DNA from: CADCTM01 sp049671305
GTDB taxonomy: Bacteria > Cyanobacteriota > Cyanobacteriia > Cyanobacteriales > Coleofasciculaceae
Direction of reading: 5' to 3'
Assembly: GCA_049671305.1 (NCBI GenBank)
Contig: JBATUR010000045.1
Coordinates: forward strand, 1 to 64,000
Length of the DNA: 64,000 bases
The translations under genes and the position numbers were made by a program. The notes under the pieces were generated by a model that worked only from the letters and a program-made list of their open reading frames with translations, had not been told where the DNA came from and searched no databases. Below, piece after piece: positions 28,431 through 37,188 of the stretch (positions are counted from its first letter, which is position 1; each line of letters opens with the position of its first letter).

Positions 28431-29204
28431 ATGGCTTTGACACTAATCGATCGCAATCTGAATAATAATTTTTTTAATCTGCGTCTGATTGCCACGGATA
28501 TGGATGGTACTCTCACTTCTGAGGGCAAGTTTACTGCCAAATTACTGCAAGCCTTGCAAGAATTAAACGCTGCCAAGATCGCTGTACTTATTGTTACAGG
28601 TCGTTCGGCGGGTTGGGTGAGTGGATTGGTCAGTTATTTGCCGGTGGTAGGTGCTATCGCTGAAAATGGTGGTATTTTTTACCAAAATAATCAGGCTCTT
28701 GCTTTAACATCAATTTCTAACTTGCTGGAACATCGACAAAAATTAGCTGCAGCTTATCAACAACTCAAGTTAGAATTTAAACTTCAAGAATCTGATGATA
28801 ACCGTTTTCGCCTTACAGATTGGACATTTGATAATCAGGATTTGACAATAGCTCAATTGCAGCGTTTAGATGAGCTTTGTTCGGCAATGGGTTGGGGTTT
28901 TACTTATAGTTCTGTGCAGTGTCATATTAAACCATTGGAGCAGGATAAGGCAGTTGGATTAAGACAGGTGTTGGCTAAATTTTTTCCTGACTATTCACCA
29001 CAACAAGTTTTGACAGTTGGCGATAGTCCTAATGATGTTAGTTTATTTAATCCTGAATTATTTCCGCTTTCTGTGGGCGTTGCTAATGTTGTAGATTATA
29101 TTGATCAAATGAGTTATCAGCCAGCTTATGTTACGCAAGGGGCAGAAGGTGAGGGTTTTTGTGAGTTGGCGAGGTTGTTGCTTGGTGAAAAGACAGCAGA
29201 CTAG
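28431..29204 (+). CDS. HAD-superfamily hydrolase (Cof/sucrose-phosphatase-like)
   Basis: 257 aa. All four HAD motifs are present: I ATDMDGTLT, II VTGRS, III near KAVGL and IV VGDSPNDVSLF. Cap-type and length fit the Cof/MPGP/SPP group that dephosphorylates sugar phosphates. The exact substrate cannot be set by sequence; sucrose-phosphate, mannosyl-glycerate-phosphate and trehalose-phosphate are all possible relatives. It is divergent from the M15-like gene and is followed by a palindromic repeat. Confidence 0.85.
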   Translation: MALTLIDRNLNNNFFNLRLIATDMDGTLTSEGKFTAKLLQALQELNAAKIAVLIVTGRSAGWVSGLVSYLPVVGAIAENGGIFYQNNQALALTSISNLLEHRQKLAAAYQQLKLEFKLQESDDNRFRLTDWTFDNQDLTIAQLQRLDELCSAMGWGFTYSSVQCHIKPLEQDKAVGLRQVLAKFFPDYSPQQVLTVGDSPNDVSLFNPELFPLSVGVANVVDYIDQMSYQPAYVTQGAEGEGFCELARLLLGEKTAD

Positions 29205-29265
29205 ATCCCCGACTTCTTGGTTAAAAACTTGATGCTATGGAGCAATTTGATTAAGTCGGGGATCT
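29203..29265. repeat. Dispersed inverted repeat (GATCCCCGACTT type)
   Basis: 13-bp arms AGATCCCCGACTT (29203-29215) and AAGTCGGGGATCT (29253-29265) enclose a 37-nt loop. The same arm occurs at 49134-49166. It lies just after the HAD gene stop, so it may act as a transcription stop. Confidence 0.8.
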
Positions 29266-29295
29266 GCAACTAATCAATACTTTAAAATAATAACT

Positions 29296-31089
29296 ATGAA
29301 TTTTTTTACTATTGTTTCTCTAACTTGGCGTCGTCGTTTTAGTCTGGTATTTGCCATATTTTGTGCAGTTACCTTTTCTGGCTGTAGTTTAGCCCAATTT
29401 AAAACTGAAGCAGCCAATGTACCGCAATTAATTGATACAGCACTTGGTGAACCTAAGACCTTTAATTTGCCTTTAAGTCAAGAAGCTAACAGCGTTTTTG
29501 GTTTAATTTATGAAGGATTAACCACGGAAAATGGCAAAGGTGAAATTCAGCCAGCTTTAGCCGAATCTTGGCAATTTTCACCAGATAAAAAGCGAATTGT
29601 TTTTACAATGCGTGAAAATTTAAAATGGTCTGATGGTGCGCCACTAACAGTTGATGATGTAGTTTTTACTTATAACGATATTTACTTTAATCCCAAGGTA
29701 CCGACAGATTATCGAGACATTCTTAAAATTGGTAAAGATCGGGTTTTACCTACTGTCAAAAAAATTGATCAACGTCGAGTAGAGTTTAGCATTCCCGAAC
29801 CTTTCGCGCCTTTTTTACGATATGCAGGCGGCATTACTATTTTACCTGCCCATGCCTTACGTGAGTCGATTAATACTACAGATGCTAGTGGAAATCTCAA
29901 GTTTCTATCTACTTGGGGAACCAATACTGACCCCAAAGAAATAGTTTCTAATGGAATGTATAAGCTGGAAAGTTATGCCACCAGTCAACGCATAATTTTG
30001 CAAAGAAATCCCTATTATTGGCGCAAAGATGCTCAAGGAAAACCGCTACCTTATATTGAGCGTGTTGTTTTAGAAATTGTCGAAAATACAGATACAGCTT
30101 TTTTGCAATTTCGCTCAGGTGGATTAGATACGACTTCAGTTGCACCTGATTATTTTTCTTTGTTGAAGAAAGAAGAAGAACGAGGAAAATTTAAAATATA
30201 TGTTGGAGGTCCTGCTCTAAGTACAACTTTTATAACATTTAATTTAAATAAAGCGAAAAACTCACAAGGTCAACCTTTAGTAGATCCCATTAAATCAGGT
30301 TGGTTTAATAAAGTTGAGTTTCGTCAAGCGGTTGCTTATGCGCTCGATCGTCCGAGACTATTGAACAATCTTTACCGTGGTTTAGGAGCTCTACAAAACT
30401 CACCAATTTATCAACCAAGTCCCTACTACCTTTCTCCCGAACAAGGTTTAAAAGTCTATGATTATAATGTCGAAAAATCTAAAGAGTTACTAAAAAAAGC
30501 TGGATTTAAATATAACGCACAAGGACAGCTTTTGGATGACAAAGGTAATCGAGTACGCTTTAACTTATTAACAAATGCTGGTAATAAACTACGAGAAGCT
30601 ATCGGTGCACAAATCAAACAAGACTTAGAAAAAATTGGAATGCAGGTAGATTTTAATGCAATTCAATTTAATGTTTTAATGGATAAAGTTTCTAATCAAC
30701 GTAACTGGGATAGCTACGTTGGTAGTATTGGTGGCGGTGGTGTTGAGCCAAATGGAGGAGCAAATACTTGGATGACAAACGGTGGACTACACTTATTTAA
30801 TTTAGCAACAAAGCCAGGAGAACAACCACTAAAAGGTTGGGAAGCTGCGCCTTGGGAGTTGGAAATTGAACGGTTGTATATTCAAGGTGCGAGTGAATTA
30901 GATGAAAAGAAGCGCCGCGATATTTATGTACAAACCCAAAAAATTACCCAAGAAAACTTGCCATTTATTTATTTAGTAAATCCTTTGAAAATGGAGGCAG
31001 TACGCGATCGCATTCAAGGTATTCAGTATACTGAACTTGGCGGTGCTTTCTGGAATCTTTACGAACTAAAAGCAGTAGAAAAAAGCTAA
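29296..31089 (+). CDS. ABC transporter substrate-binding lipoprotein, peptide/nickel family (SBP5)
   Basis: 597 aa. Signal peptide with lipobox FSGC (residues ~27-30), so it is a lipid-anchored periplasmic-face binding protein. Family 5 SBP features: PALAESWQFSPDKKRIVFTM, LKWSDGAPLTVDDVVFTY and FRQAVAYALDR. It would capture oligopeptides or similar solutes for an ABC permease, but no permease or ATPase is in the window. The adjacent gene is its close paralogue. Confidence 0.92.
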   Translation: MNFFTIVSLTWRRRFSLVFAIFCAVTFSGCSLAQFKTEAANVPQLIDTALGEPKTFNLPLSQEANSVFGLIYEGLTTENGKGEIQPALAESWQFSPDKKRIVFTMRENLKWSDGAPLTVDDVVFTYNDIYFNPKVPTDYRDILKIGKDRVLPTVKKIDQRRVEFSIPEPFAPFLRYAGGITILPAHALRESINTTDASGNLKFLSTWGTNTDPKEIVSNGMYKLESYATSQRIILQRNPYYWRKDAQGKPLPYIERVVLEIVENTDTAFLQFRSGGLDTTSVAPDYFSLLKKEEERGKFKIYVGGPALSTTFITFNLNKAKNSQGQPLVDPIKSGWFNKVEFRQAVAYALDRPRLLNNLYRGLGALQNSPIYQPSPYYLSPEQGLKVYDYNVEKSKELLKKAGFKYNAQGQLLDDKGNRVRFNLLTNAGNKLREAIGAQIKQDLEKIGMQVDFNAIQFNVLMDKVSNQRNWDSYVGSIGGGGVEPNGGANTWMTNGGLHLFNLATKPGEQPLKGWEAAPWELEIERLYIQGASELDEKKRRDIYVQTQKITQENLPFIYLVNPLKMEAVRDRIQGIQYTELGGAFWNLYELKAVEKS

Positions 31090-31137
31090 TTAACTGTCAG
31101 GTTGGAAATGCCAATTAAGTAACACTAGCAATAAAAA

Positions 31138-32943
31138 ATGATTGCCGTCTTCTTCAAACTTCGGCGTTGGTTACCAAGGCTACTAAAATTAATCTTGCTT
31201 ACTACAGCTTTGATTTTGGTAGCTTGTAACCCCACAACTTTAAACACTGAAACATCAAAATCACAATTAGTCCTCCATAGCCTCAGTGATCCAAAAACCT
31301 TTAACTATGCCCTAAAAAGCGAGTTTCCTAACATTTTTCCCTTCACCTTTGAAGGACTAACTTTTGTCAATGATAGTACAGGAAAGATTGAACCAGCTTT
31401 AGCTGAATCTTGGCAAAGCTTTGATAATAACAAACGCTATATTTTTACTTTACGAGAGGGCTTAAAATGGTCAGATGGTGTACCTTTAACGGCAGATGAT
31501 GTCATTTTTACCTATCAAGATATTGTCTTTAACCCAGCAATTGCCACTGATCAAAAAGATGTCTTAAAAATTGGCAAAAAGGCTGCTTTCCCAAAAATCC
31601 GCAAGCTTGATAATCGTCGTATCGAGTTTATTTTACCCGAACCCTTTGCCCCATTTTTACGCATTACATCGGGCGCACAAGATGGTGTGGTAATTTTGCC
31701 AAAACACATCTTATCTGAAGCTGTAAAAACTAAAGATGCCAAAGGTAATTCTCAATTTGCCTCAACTTGGGGAACTGATACTAAACCAGAAAATATTGTT
31801 GTGAATGGTGCATATAAAATTGCCAGCTACACACCTAGTCAACGCATAATTTTACAACGTAATCCCTATTATTGGCGTAAAGATTCGCAAGGAAATCCTC
31901 AACCTTATATAGAAAAAATTATCTGGCAAGTTGTTGAGTCAACAGAAACAGCCTTACTACAATTTCGCTCTGGAGGATTAGATATTACCGATGGTTGGGG
32001 TGCAATGCCTACGGAAAACTTTTCTTTATTAAAAAGAGAAGAAAAGCGGGGAAAGTTTAAAATTTATACAGATGGCACTAGACCTGGTACTAATTTTATC
32101 TCCTTTAATCTTAATCAGGGTAAAAGAAATGGAACTCCTTTAATTGATCCGGTTAAATCTCGCTGGTTTAATACCTTAGAATTCCGACAAGCTGTTGCTT
32201 ATGCAATCGATCGTCAAAGCTTGATTAATAATATTTTTCGTGGTTTAGGAGAATTACAAAATTCACCAATTTCTGTACAAAGTCCTTATTATCTTTCCCC
32301 AAAAGAAGGCTTAAAAGTCTATACTTATAATCTTGAACGCTCTAAACAATTACTAACAAAAGCCGGATTTACCTATAATACACAAGGGCAATTACTTGAT
32401 GCTAGTGGTAATCAAGTCCGCTTTACTCTCCTTACCAATGCTGAAAATAAAACTCGTGTGGCAATTGGCTCACAAATTAAGCAAAACTTAGCACAAATTG
32501 GCATTCAAGTTGATTTCAATCCCTTAGCATTTAATACAGTTGTTGATAAACTTTCTAATACTCTTGATTGGGAATGTTATCTGTTAGGATTTACAGGCGG
32601 TGTAGAACCAAATGATGGGGCAAATGTTTGGTCACCTGATGGAGGTTTGCACACTTTTAATCAAAAGCCTCAACAAGGACAAGCACCCCTTGAAAATCGA
32701 AAAGTTGCTGATTGGGAAACAGAAATTGGTAGATTATATATTGAAGGAGCAAGAGAAATAAATGAGGCAAAACGTAAGGCAATATATGCCGAAACCCAAC
32801 GCATTACCCAAGAGTATTTGCCGATGATTTATTTAATAAATCCGCTTTCTATGTCTGCCGTACGCGATCGCGTTTCTGGTGTTAATTATAACGCCCTCGG
32901 CGGTGTTGTCTGGAATATTCATGAATTGAAAGTATCTAATTAA
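31138..32943 (+). CDS. ABC transporter substrate-binding lipoprotein, paralogue of the previous gene
   Basis: 601 aa. Signal peptide with lipobox LVAC (residues ~27-30). Shares long blocks with the upstream protein (LKWSDGVPLTADDVIFTYQD, RIILQRNPYYWRKDSQG, FRQAVAYAIDR), so the pair is a tandem duplication. Only ~48 bp separate them, which suggests co-transcription. As with its neighbour, the permease must be elsewhere. Divergence of the two pockets could give two substrate ranges; that is inference. Confidence 0.92.
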   Translation: MIAVFFKLRRWLPRLLKLILLTTALILVACNPTTLNTETSKSQLVLHSLSDPKTFNYALKSEFPNIFPFTFEGLTFVNDSTGKIEPALAESWQSFDNNKRYIFTLREGLKWSDGVPLTADDVIFTYQDIVFNPAIATDQKDVLKIGKKAAFPKIRKLDNRRIEFILPEPFAPFLRITSGAQDGVVILPKHILSEAVKTKDAKGNSQFASTWGTDTKPENIVVNGAYKIASYTPSQRIILQRNPYYWRKDSQGNPQPYIEKIIWQVVESTETALLQFRSGGLDITDGWGAMPTENFSLLKREEKRGKFKIYTDGTRPGTNFISFNLNQGKRNGTPLIDPVKSRWFNTLEFRQAVAYAIDRQSLINNIFRGLGELQNSPISVQSPYYLSPKEGLKVYTYNLERSKQLLTKAGFTYNTQGQLLDASGNQVRFTLLTNAENKTRVAIGSQIKQNLAQIGIQVDFNPLAFNTVVDKLSNTLDWECYLLGFTGGVEPNDGANVWSPDGGLHTFNQKPQQGQAPLENRKVADWETEIGRLYIEGAREINEAKRKAIYAETQRITQEYLPMIYLINPLSMSAVRDRVSGVNYNALGGVVWNIHELKVSN

Positions 32944-33023
32944 TACTATAGGCATTACCTCTACTTATAGTCTTAAAAGTTACTAATTGCCTATAATATT
33001 CCTTATCTAGACCTAAAACTATT

Positions 33024-33827
33024 GTGACTCAACCTGAAGCCTTACAATCATTACTGTCCGCCGTTGCCTCCGGTGATCTTAGCCCAGATCATGCACTAGA
33101 AAAGCTTAAAAACTTTGCATACGAATCAATCGATGAATTCGCTAAAATTGACCATCATCGTAGCTGGAGAACAGGCTTTCCTGAAGTAGTATGGGGACTG
33201 GGAAAAACCAGTGAGCAAATTGCTCAGATTATGTTAGCAATGCAAAAACATAATGCCGAAACCTTAGATACCGTTCCCATTATAGCAACCCGCATTGAGC
33301 CAGATGTTTTTGCCAAATTGCAATCAGAAATTCCCGAACTTCAATATTATCAAACAGCCCGAATTTGTGCAATTATCCCACCCACACAACAAGCAAAACA
33401 TACAGGCATAATTGGTATAATCTCAGCCGGAACCTCAGACTTACCAGTAGCAGAAGAAGCGGCAATGACTGCTGAATTATGCGGATTTAAAGTACAGCGC
33501 CTTTGGGATGTGGGAGTCGCTGGCATTCACCGCTTGCTGAGTAACCGCCAAGTAATTGCCCAAGCTAATGTTTTAATTGTCGTTGCTGGGATGGAGGGCG
33601 CATTACCCAGCGTGGTTGCGGGTTTAGCTGATGTGCCAGTGATTGCGGTTCCCACTAGTATCGGTTATGGTGCAAGTTTTGGTGGTTTTGCGCCGCTCTT
33701 GACAATGCTCAACTCTTGTGCTGCAGGTATTGGTGTGGTTAATATTGATAATGGCTTTGGGGCGGCAATTTTGGCTGGTCAGATTCTCAGGACGGCGCAG
33801 AAGTTGCAGTTAGACTCCAAGGATTAA
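33024..33827 (+). CDS. larB: LarB, nickel-pincer cofactor biosynthesis carboxylase
   Basis: 267 aa from GTG 33024. LarB carboxylates and hydrolyses nicotinic acid adenine dinucleotide, the first step of the Ni-pincer nucleotide cofactor made for lactate racemase. The AIR-carboxylase-like core is visible at GIISAGTSDLPVAEEAAMT and WDVGVAGIHRLL, with PTSIGYGASFGG near the end. The N-terminus begins at MTQPEALQSLLSAVASG. LarC and LarE are not in this window; whether a complete lar pathway exists cannot be judged. Some LarB homologues stand alone in cyanobacteria. Confidence 0.92.
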   Translation: MTQPEALQSLLSAVASGDLSPDHALEKLKNFAYESIDEFAKIDHHRSWRTGFPEVVWGLGKTSEQIAQIMLAMQKHNAETLDTVPIIATRIEPDVFAKLQSEIPELQYYQTARICAIIPPTQQAKHTGIIGIISAGTSDLPVAEEAAMTAELCGFKVQRLWDVGVAGIHRLLSNRQVIAQANVLIVVAGMEGALPSVVAGLADVPVIAVPTSIGYGASFGGFAPLLTMLNSCAAGIGVVNIDNGFGAAILAGQILRTAQKLQLDSKD

Positions 33828-33861
33828 TCAAATTGTCAAGCTCCTTAAAGGATATTGCGGT

Positions 33862-35094
33862 TCAGCCGATACTGTCGGCAATGTGCGTGGCTTTAGTAGA
33901 CAGCAGATTCTGCAAAAAACTATAACCAGCTTGCTCTAAGTCTCCCGATAAAGAAAAAATCAGGCTGCGAATTCGGATGCTGCCAATTCTTATGTCTAAA
34001 GGCTCAGATAAAGGCGTTGGGTACAAAAGAATTGCCTCCTGACACCCTTTAGCTTCGGCATAGGCGACAACTTGAGCAAGATCACTTGATGCAGGTGTAG
34101 TTGAGGTTTTGTACTTCGTATCCAATACATACCTCGCTGCACCTGTCGCTATATCTAATAGCACCAAGTCGATCTCAAAGTAGAGAGTTTTGCTTTGACC
34201 GATATAGATTCTTTCTTGAGACTTGAGATCTAACCCAAATGATAGTAGGATTTCGCGGTGTGCCACAAGCCATTCTGCCACAAAACGCTCGTATAGTCGC
34301 GCCATATCCACCAGGAATGGTAACATTGTGCGATCGCCTATTTCGTGACTGGCTCCACTCTGCTCTAAAAAAAATCGACAAAGCGCGTGTAGAGGTCGAT
34401 AATCTTCGTTGAGGCGGTTATATTGTCGCCCTACACAGGATTGAGGACTGTAAGGCTGTAGTGTCACTAATCCCTGTAGCAGGTGGAAAGCACGGCGTAC
34501 TGTCGGCATGACTCGTTCTGTACAGCCGTTATGGGCAATGCACCAGAGAGTCCAGGCGAGGATCTGATTTTCTTCTACGTCGGCAGTATGTTCCTCATAA
34601 TGACACTGGACTTTCAGATCCCAAGGTTTAGCGATCGCCTGTTCTATGTCAATCCGCCCTCGGATATATGGCAAGCGCTCAGTTTTTGGTAAGTAAGCAC
34701 AATACAATCCCTGGCAACTTCGGTCGAAAATTCGGCGGGTTAAAATTTCAGCCAATCTTTCATAAAAATCCTCAAAAGTTTGGCAATCAACTAGTCCCTC
34801 CAAAAACCGAAAACTCTTAAGCTCGTATGCATACTCCAGCATCCCTAAAAGATTATCTATCTGTACTTTAGGACGTAATATAACCTGAAAATCAGCAGTT
34901 AAGGGAATCTGTCCTACCCATCCTTGTGCCGTCAGTCGCCATTGCTGATTCGTCTTGGGAGAGGGGAAATCTACAGCTACTTGAGGGCTATAACTACGCC
35001 ATAAAGCCTTACCCAAAGTTTCGGGGATGACTTGCTGCGCTAATAGCACTGGACGATATTCTGTTAGCTCTATTCTCCGTGGGGAATTACTCAT
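33862..35094 (-). CDS. mcrC: McrC-like component of a type IV (modification-dependent) restriction system
   Basis: 410 aa from ATG 35094, which overlaps the mcrB stop as ATGA (an alternative TTG two codons upstream is inside mcrB). McrC proteins dock on McrB and supply the PD-(D/E)XK nuclease. The C-terminus shows the nuclease-type strand YIGQSKTLYFEIDLVLLDIA followed by YVLDTKYKTS, which carries the D...D-x-K pattern. Translational coupling to mcrB supports a joint complex. The N-terminal ~200 residues match the McrC dimerisation or McrB-contact region by position only. Confidence 0.88.
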   Translation of the reverse strand: MSNSPRRIELTEYRPVLLAQQVIPETLGKALWRSYSPQVAVDFPSPKTNQQWRLTAQGWVGQIPLTADFQVILRPKVQIDNLLGMLEYAYELKSFRFLEGLVDCQTFEDFYERLAEILTRRIFDRSCQGLYCAYLPKTERLPYIRGRIDIEQAIAKPWDLKVQCHYEEHTADVEENQILAWTLWCIAHNGCTERVMPTVRRAFHLLQGLVTLQPYSPQSCVGRQYNRLNEDYRPLHALCRFFLEQSGASHEIGDRTMLPFLVDMARLYERFVAEWLVAHREILLSFGLDLKSQERIYIGQSKTLYFEIDLVLLDIATGAARYVLDTKYKTSTTPASSDLAQVVAYAEAKGCQEAILLYPTPLSEPLDIRIGSIRIRSLIFSLSGDLEQAGYSFLQNLLSTKATHIADSIG

Positions 35095-36659
35095 GAGCAA
35101 ACCTGTGGCTTTACTTTGTCCCAGCGAAATTGGTTAACTTTACTCGGTTGGTTAAAGAAATACTCTTCTAAATAAGGTTCTATTTCTAGTCTCCAAATAC
35201 TTTCTATCTGTTCCTTTAGCTGAGGTCTTAAAAAAAAACTGATTCCTACTTCATAATGAGGATTGCCGATTTCTTGGTTTAGTTGCTCTAAGATCTGAAT
35301 CAGCTTATCCACGGGAAAGCCAGTTGAACTATGATAGTGACGTAGAATTTTGTAGTTGGGGTAAATAGGGATGAAGGCAAAGCGGCGGCGTAGGGCATGA
35401 TCTACTAAAGCAATTGAGCGATCGGCAGTGTTCATTGTGCCGATAATCCGCACATTAGCTGGAATACCAAAGACTTTGCCCGCAGCGAGGGGAATTTTGG
35501 CGTCGCGGTACTCTAATAGGTACATTAATTCCCCAAAGACACGGGCGATGTTGGCGCGGTTGATTTCATCAATTATTAGTATGCAGATATGCTGACGAGT
35601 GCCTGCTTGTCGGCAAAATTCGACAAACCGCCCATCAACTAGGGAATAGTTTAGTTCTCCATTGATTAGTTGTGGACGGATGCCTTGCACGAAGTCCTCA
35701 TAAGCATATACAGGATGAAACTGCACAAGTTCCCAAAAACCGTCACCACCGCCTATTAAATGCTGGGCGAGCTTTTTGGCGATGTAGGTTTTACCAGTAC
35801 CGGGTGGTCCGTAGAAGATGGCTTGCTTGGTGCGTGCGATCGCCTGAAGCCAAAATTCCCAGGTTTCTACCTCAATCCCTGTCTCATTTGCCGATTGGGC
35901 TAAGGTATATTCTGGTTGCAGTTCAATCTCTTTTTGATCATCGGCAGCAATAACTATCGCTTTCGGCTGAAGTTCTTGTGTAGCCAAGTTGTACTTTTTC
36001 ACAACAACCAACCAGTGACAAAACATATCGAATAAATCATTGTCTCTGAGAGCTGGTACGCCCGGTTTGTGTAAGTCTTGAGCTAATTTTTTTAAGAGTT
36101 TATGTCCGGTAATATTGATTGTTGGATAGTTGGTTAACTTCTCACTATAAGACGTATTGGCAAAGTAGTTGATCGCCTGTGTAGATTTGTTATTAATTAA
36201 CAGAAACTGATCGGGACGCAAGGCATTAAGGATGGGCGTGAGCATTCCCATCTGAAATACTTTGCAGTATGGCAATTCTAAAAATTCAGAGCAAGCGGCG
36301 ACTAACTGTTGAGGATCGTCATTACATTGACAAACGAAATGGAAAACTGCCTTGGCAATAAGTAAACAATCTTCTGGTTTCGTCCAAACTTTCTGTTCAA
36401 ACTTAGTGCAGCCAGAATGGTGTATCCAAGCTCCATTATGTCGATTGTTTGCAGAATCTGGATGAGGTAATAATTGTAATAAAACTGCCTCTGTTATATC
36501 TTCTTTCGCCTCGGTAGTTCTCTTAATTGCTTCAAAGTTACGATGTGCTTGCTGACGTTGCTCATCATAAGCTGCTGTATGACGTAATCCAGCAGAGGTA
36601 TATAGATATGAGTTGACAAATTCTTGAAATAGCCTCACAAATTCTGCTCTTTTTTTCAC
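35091..36659 (-). CDS. mcrB: McrB-like AAA+ GTPase/ATPase of a type IV restriction system
   Basis: 522 aa, GTG start with GAGGT 9 bases upstream. The AAA+ domain (~residue 270-500) has Walker A FYGPPGTGKTYIAK (near 282), Walker B LIIDEINRANIARVFGE (~357) and the McrB sensor TMNTADRSIALVDHALRRRF. The N-terminal ~200 residues are an all-helical domain that I do not recognise as a DUF3578 or similar methyl-C reader, so DNA recognition may come from another subunit such as the ASCH protein encoded next door. Middle gene of a four-gene minus-strand cluster. Confidence 0.92.
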   Translation of the reverse strand: MKKRAEFVRLFQEFVNSYLYTSAGLRHTAAYDEQRQQAHRNFEAIKRTTEAKEDITEAVLLQLLPHPDSANNRHNGAWIHHSGCTKFEQKVWTKPEDCLLIAKAVFHFVCQCNDDPQQLVAACSEFLELPYCKVFQMGMLTPILNALRPDQFLLINNKSTQAINYFANTSYSEKLTNYPTINITGHKLLKKLAQDLHKPGVPALRDNDLFDMFCHWLVVVKKYNLATQELQPKAIVIAADDQKEIELQPEYTLAQSANETGIEVETWEFWLQAIARTKQAIFYGPPGTGKTYIAKKLAQHLIGGGDGFWELVQFHPVYAYEDFVQGIRPQLINGELNYSLVDGRFVEFCRQAGTRQHICILIIDEINRANIARVFGELMYLLEYRDAKIPLAAGKVFGIPANVRIIGTMNTADRSIALVDHALRRRFAFIPIYPNYKILRHYHSSTGFPVDKLIQILEQLNQEIGNPHYEVGISFFLRPQLKEQIESIWRLEIEPYLEEYFFNQPSKVNQFRWDKVKPQVCS

Positions 36660-36686
36660 AGAAAGCTTACCTCAGCCCAGAATGTT

Positions 36687-37172
36687 TTAATGTTCCAGTA
36701 AAGCTAATTGATATCTTGTTTCTTCAGTCAAGTTTGATATTCTACATTTTGCTAATGATTCAAGAACACAAACTTCTTGAGGTTTTAAGTAATGATAGCT
36801 TTGGGGTGGTCTAAATTCAGACCATTGTTCTTTAATGGTTTCTAAATCAATTGGTTTATTAAAAGGAAAACTCTTCTTTAATAAAATTCCATAACCGAGT
36901 GTTGCACCTTCGTAATAACTATCGAAAGTTTTACGATTTATACCTGCTTTATTTTCAACTTTATGCCAAAGTTTACTAGGATTTTCTTCAATAATTCTTT
37001 CAACTTCAAACCAACCAAACAAAGCTTTCTCAGGGCATGAAGCATACACTATAACTATATCATCCTCTCTCAAACGGGGGCGAACTCGCCGAAGTTCAAC
37101 TGTCTTTGAACCATCAAAAATCTTGTTGGCGTACTCAGGTTTAATCGATATTAAAAGAATATTGCTTGGCAT
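36687..37172 (-). CDS. ASCH-domain protein, predicted modified-base or RNA-binding protein
   Basis: 161 aa forming one ASCH (PUA-like) domain: LLISIKPEYANKIFDGSKTV with the basic strand ELRRVRPRLREDD, then the VYASCPEKALFGWFEVE core. ASCH and EVE relatives bind modified RNA or DNA bases. It lies between the GNAT-PIN gene (16-bp gap) and mcrB (27-bp gap). The context suggests it is the recognition subunit for the McrBC pair or a partner of the GNAT-PIN protein; neither is proved by sequence. Confidence 0.82.
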   Translation of the reverse strand: MPSNILLISIKPEYANKIFDGSKTVELRRVRPRLREDDIVIVYASCPEKALFGWFEVERIIEENPSKLWHKVENKAGINRKTFDSYYEGATLGYGILLKKSFPFNKPIDLETIKEQWSEFRPPQSYHYLKPQEVCVLESLAKCRISNLTEETRYQLALLEH

Positions 37173-37188
37173 AAGTGTAATGCCTACT

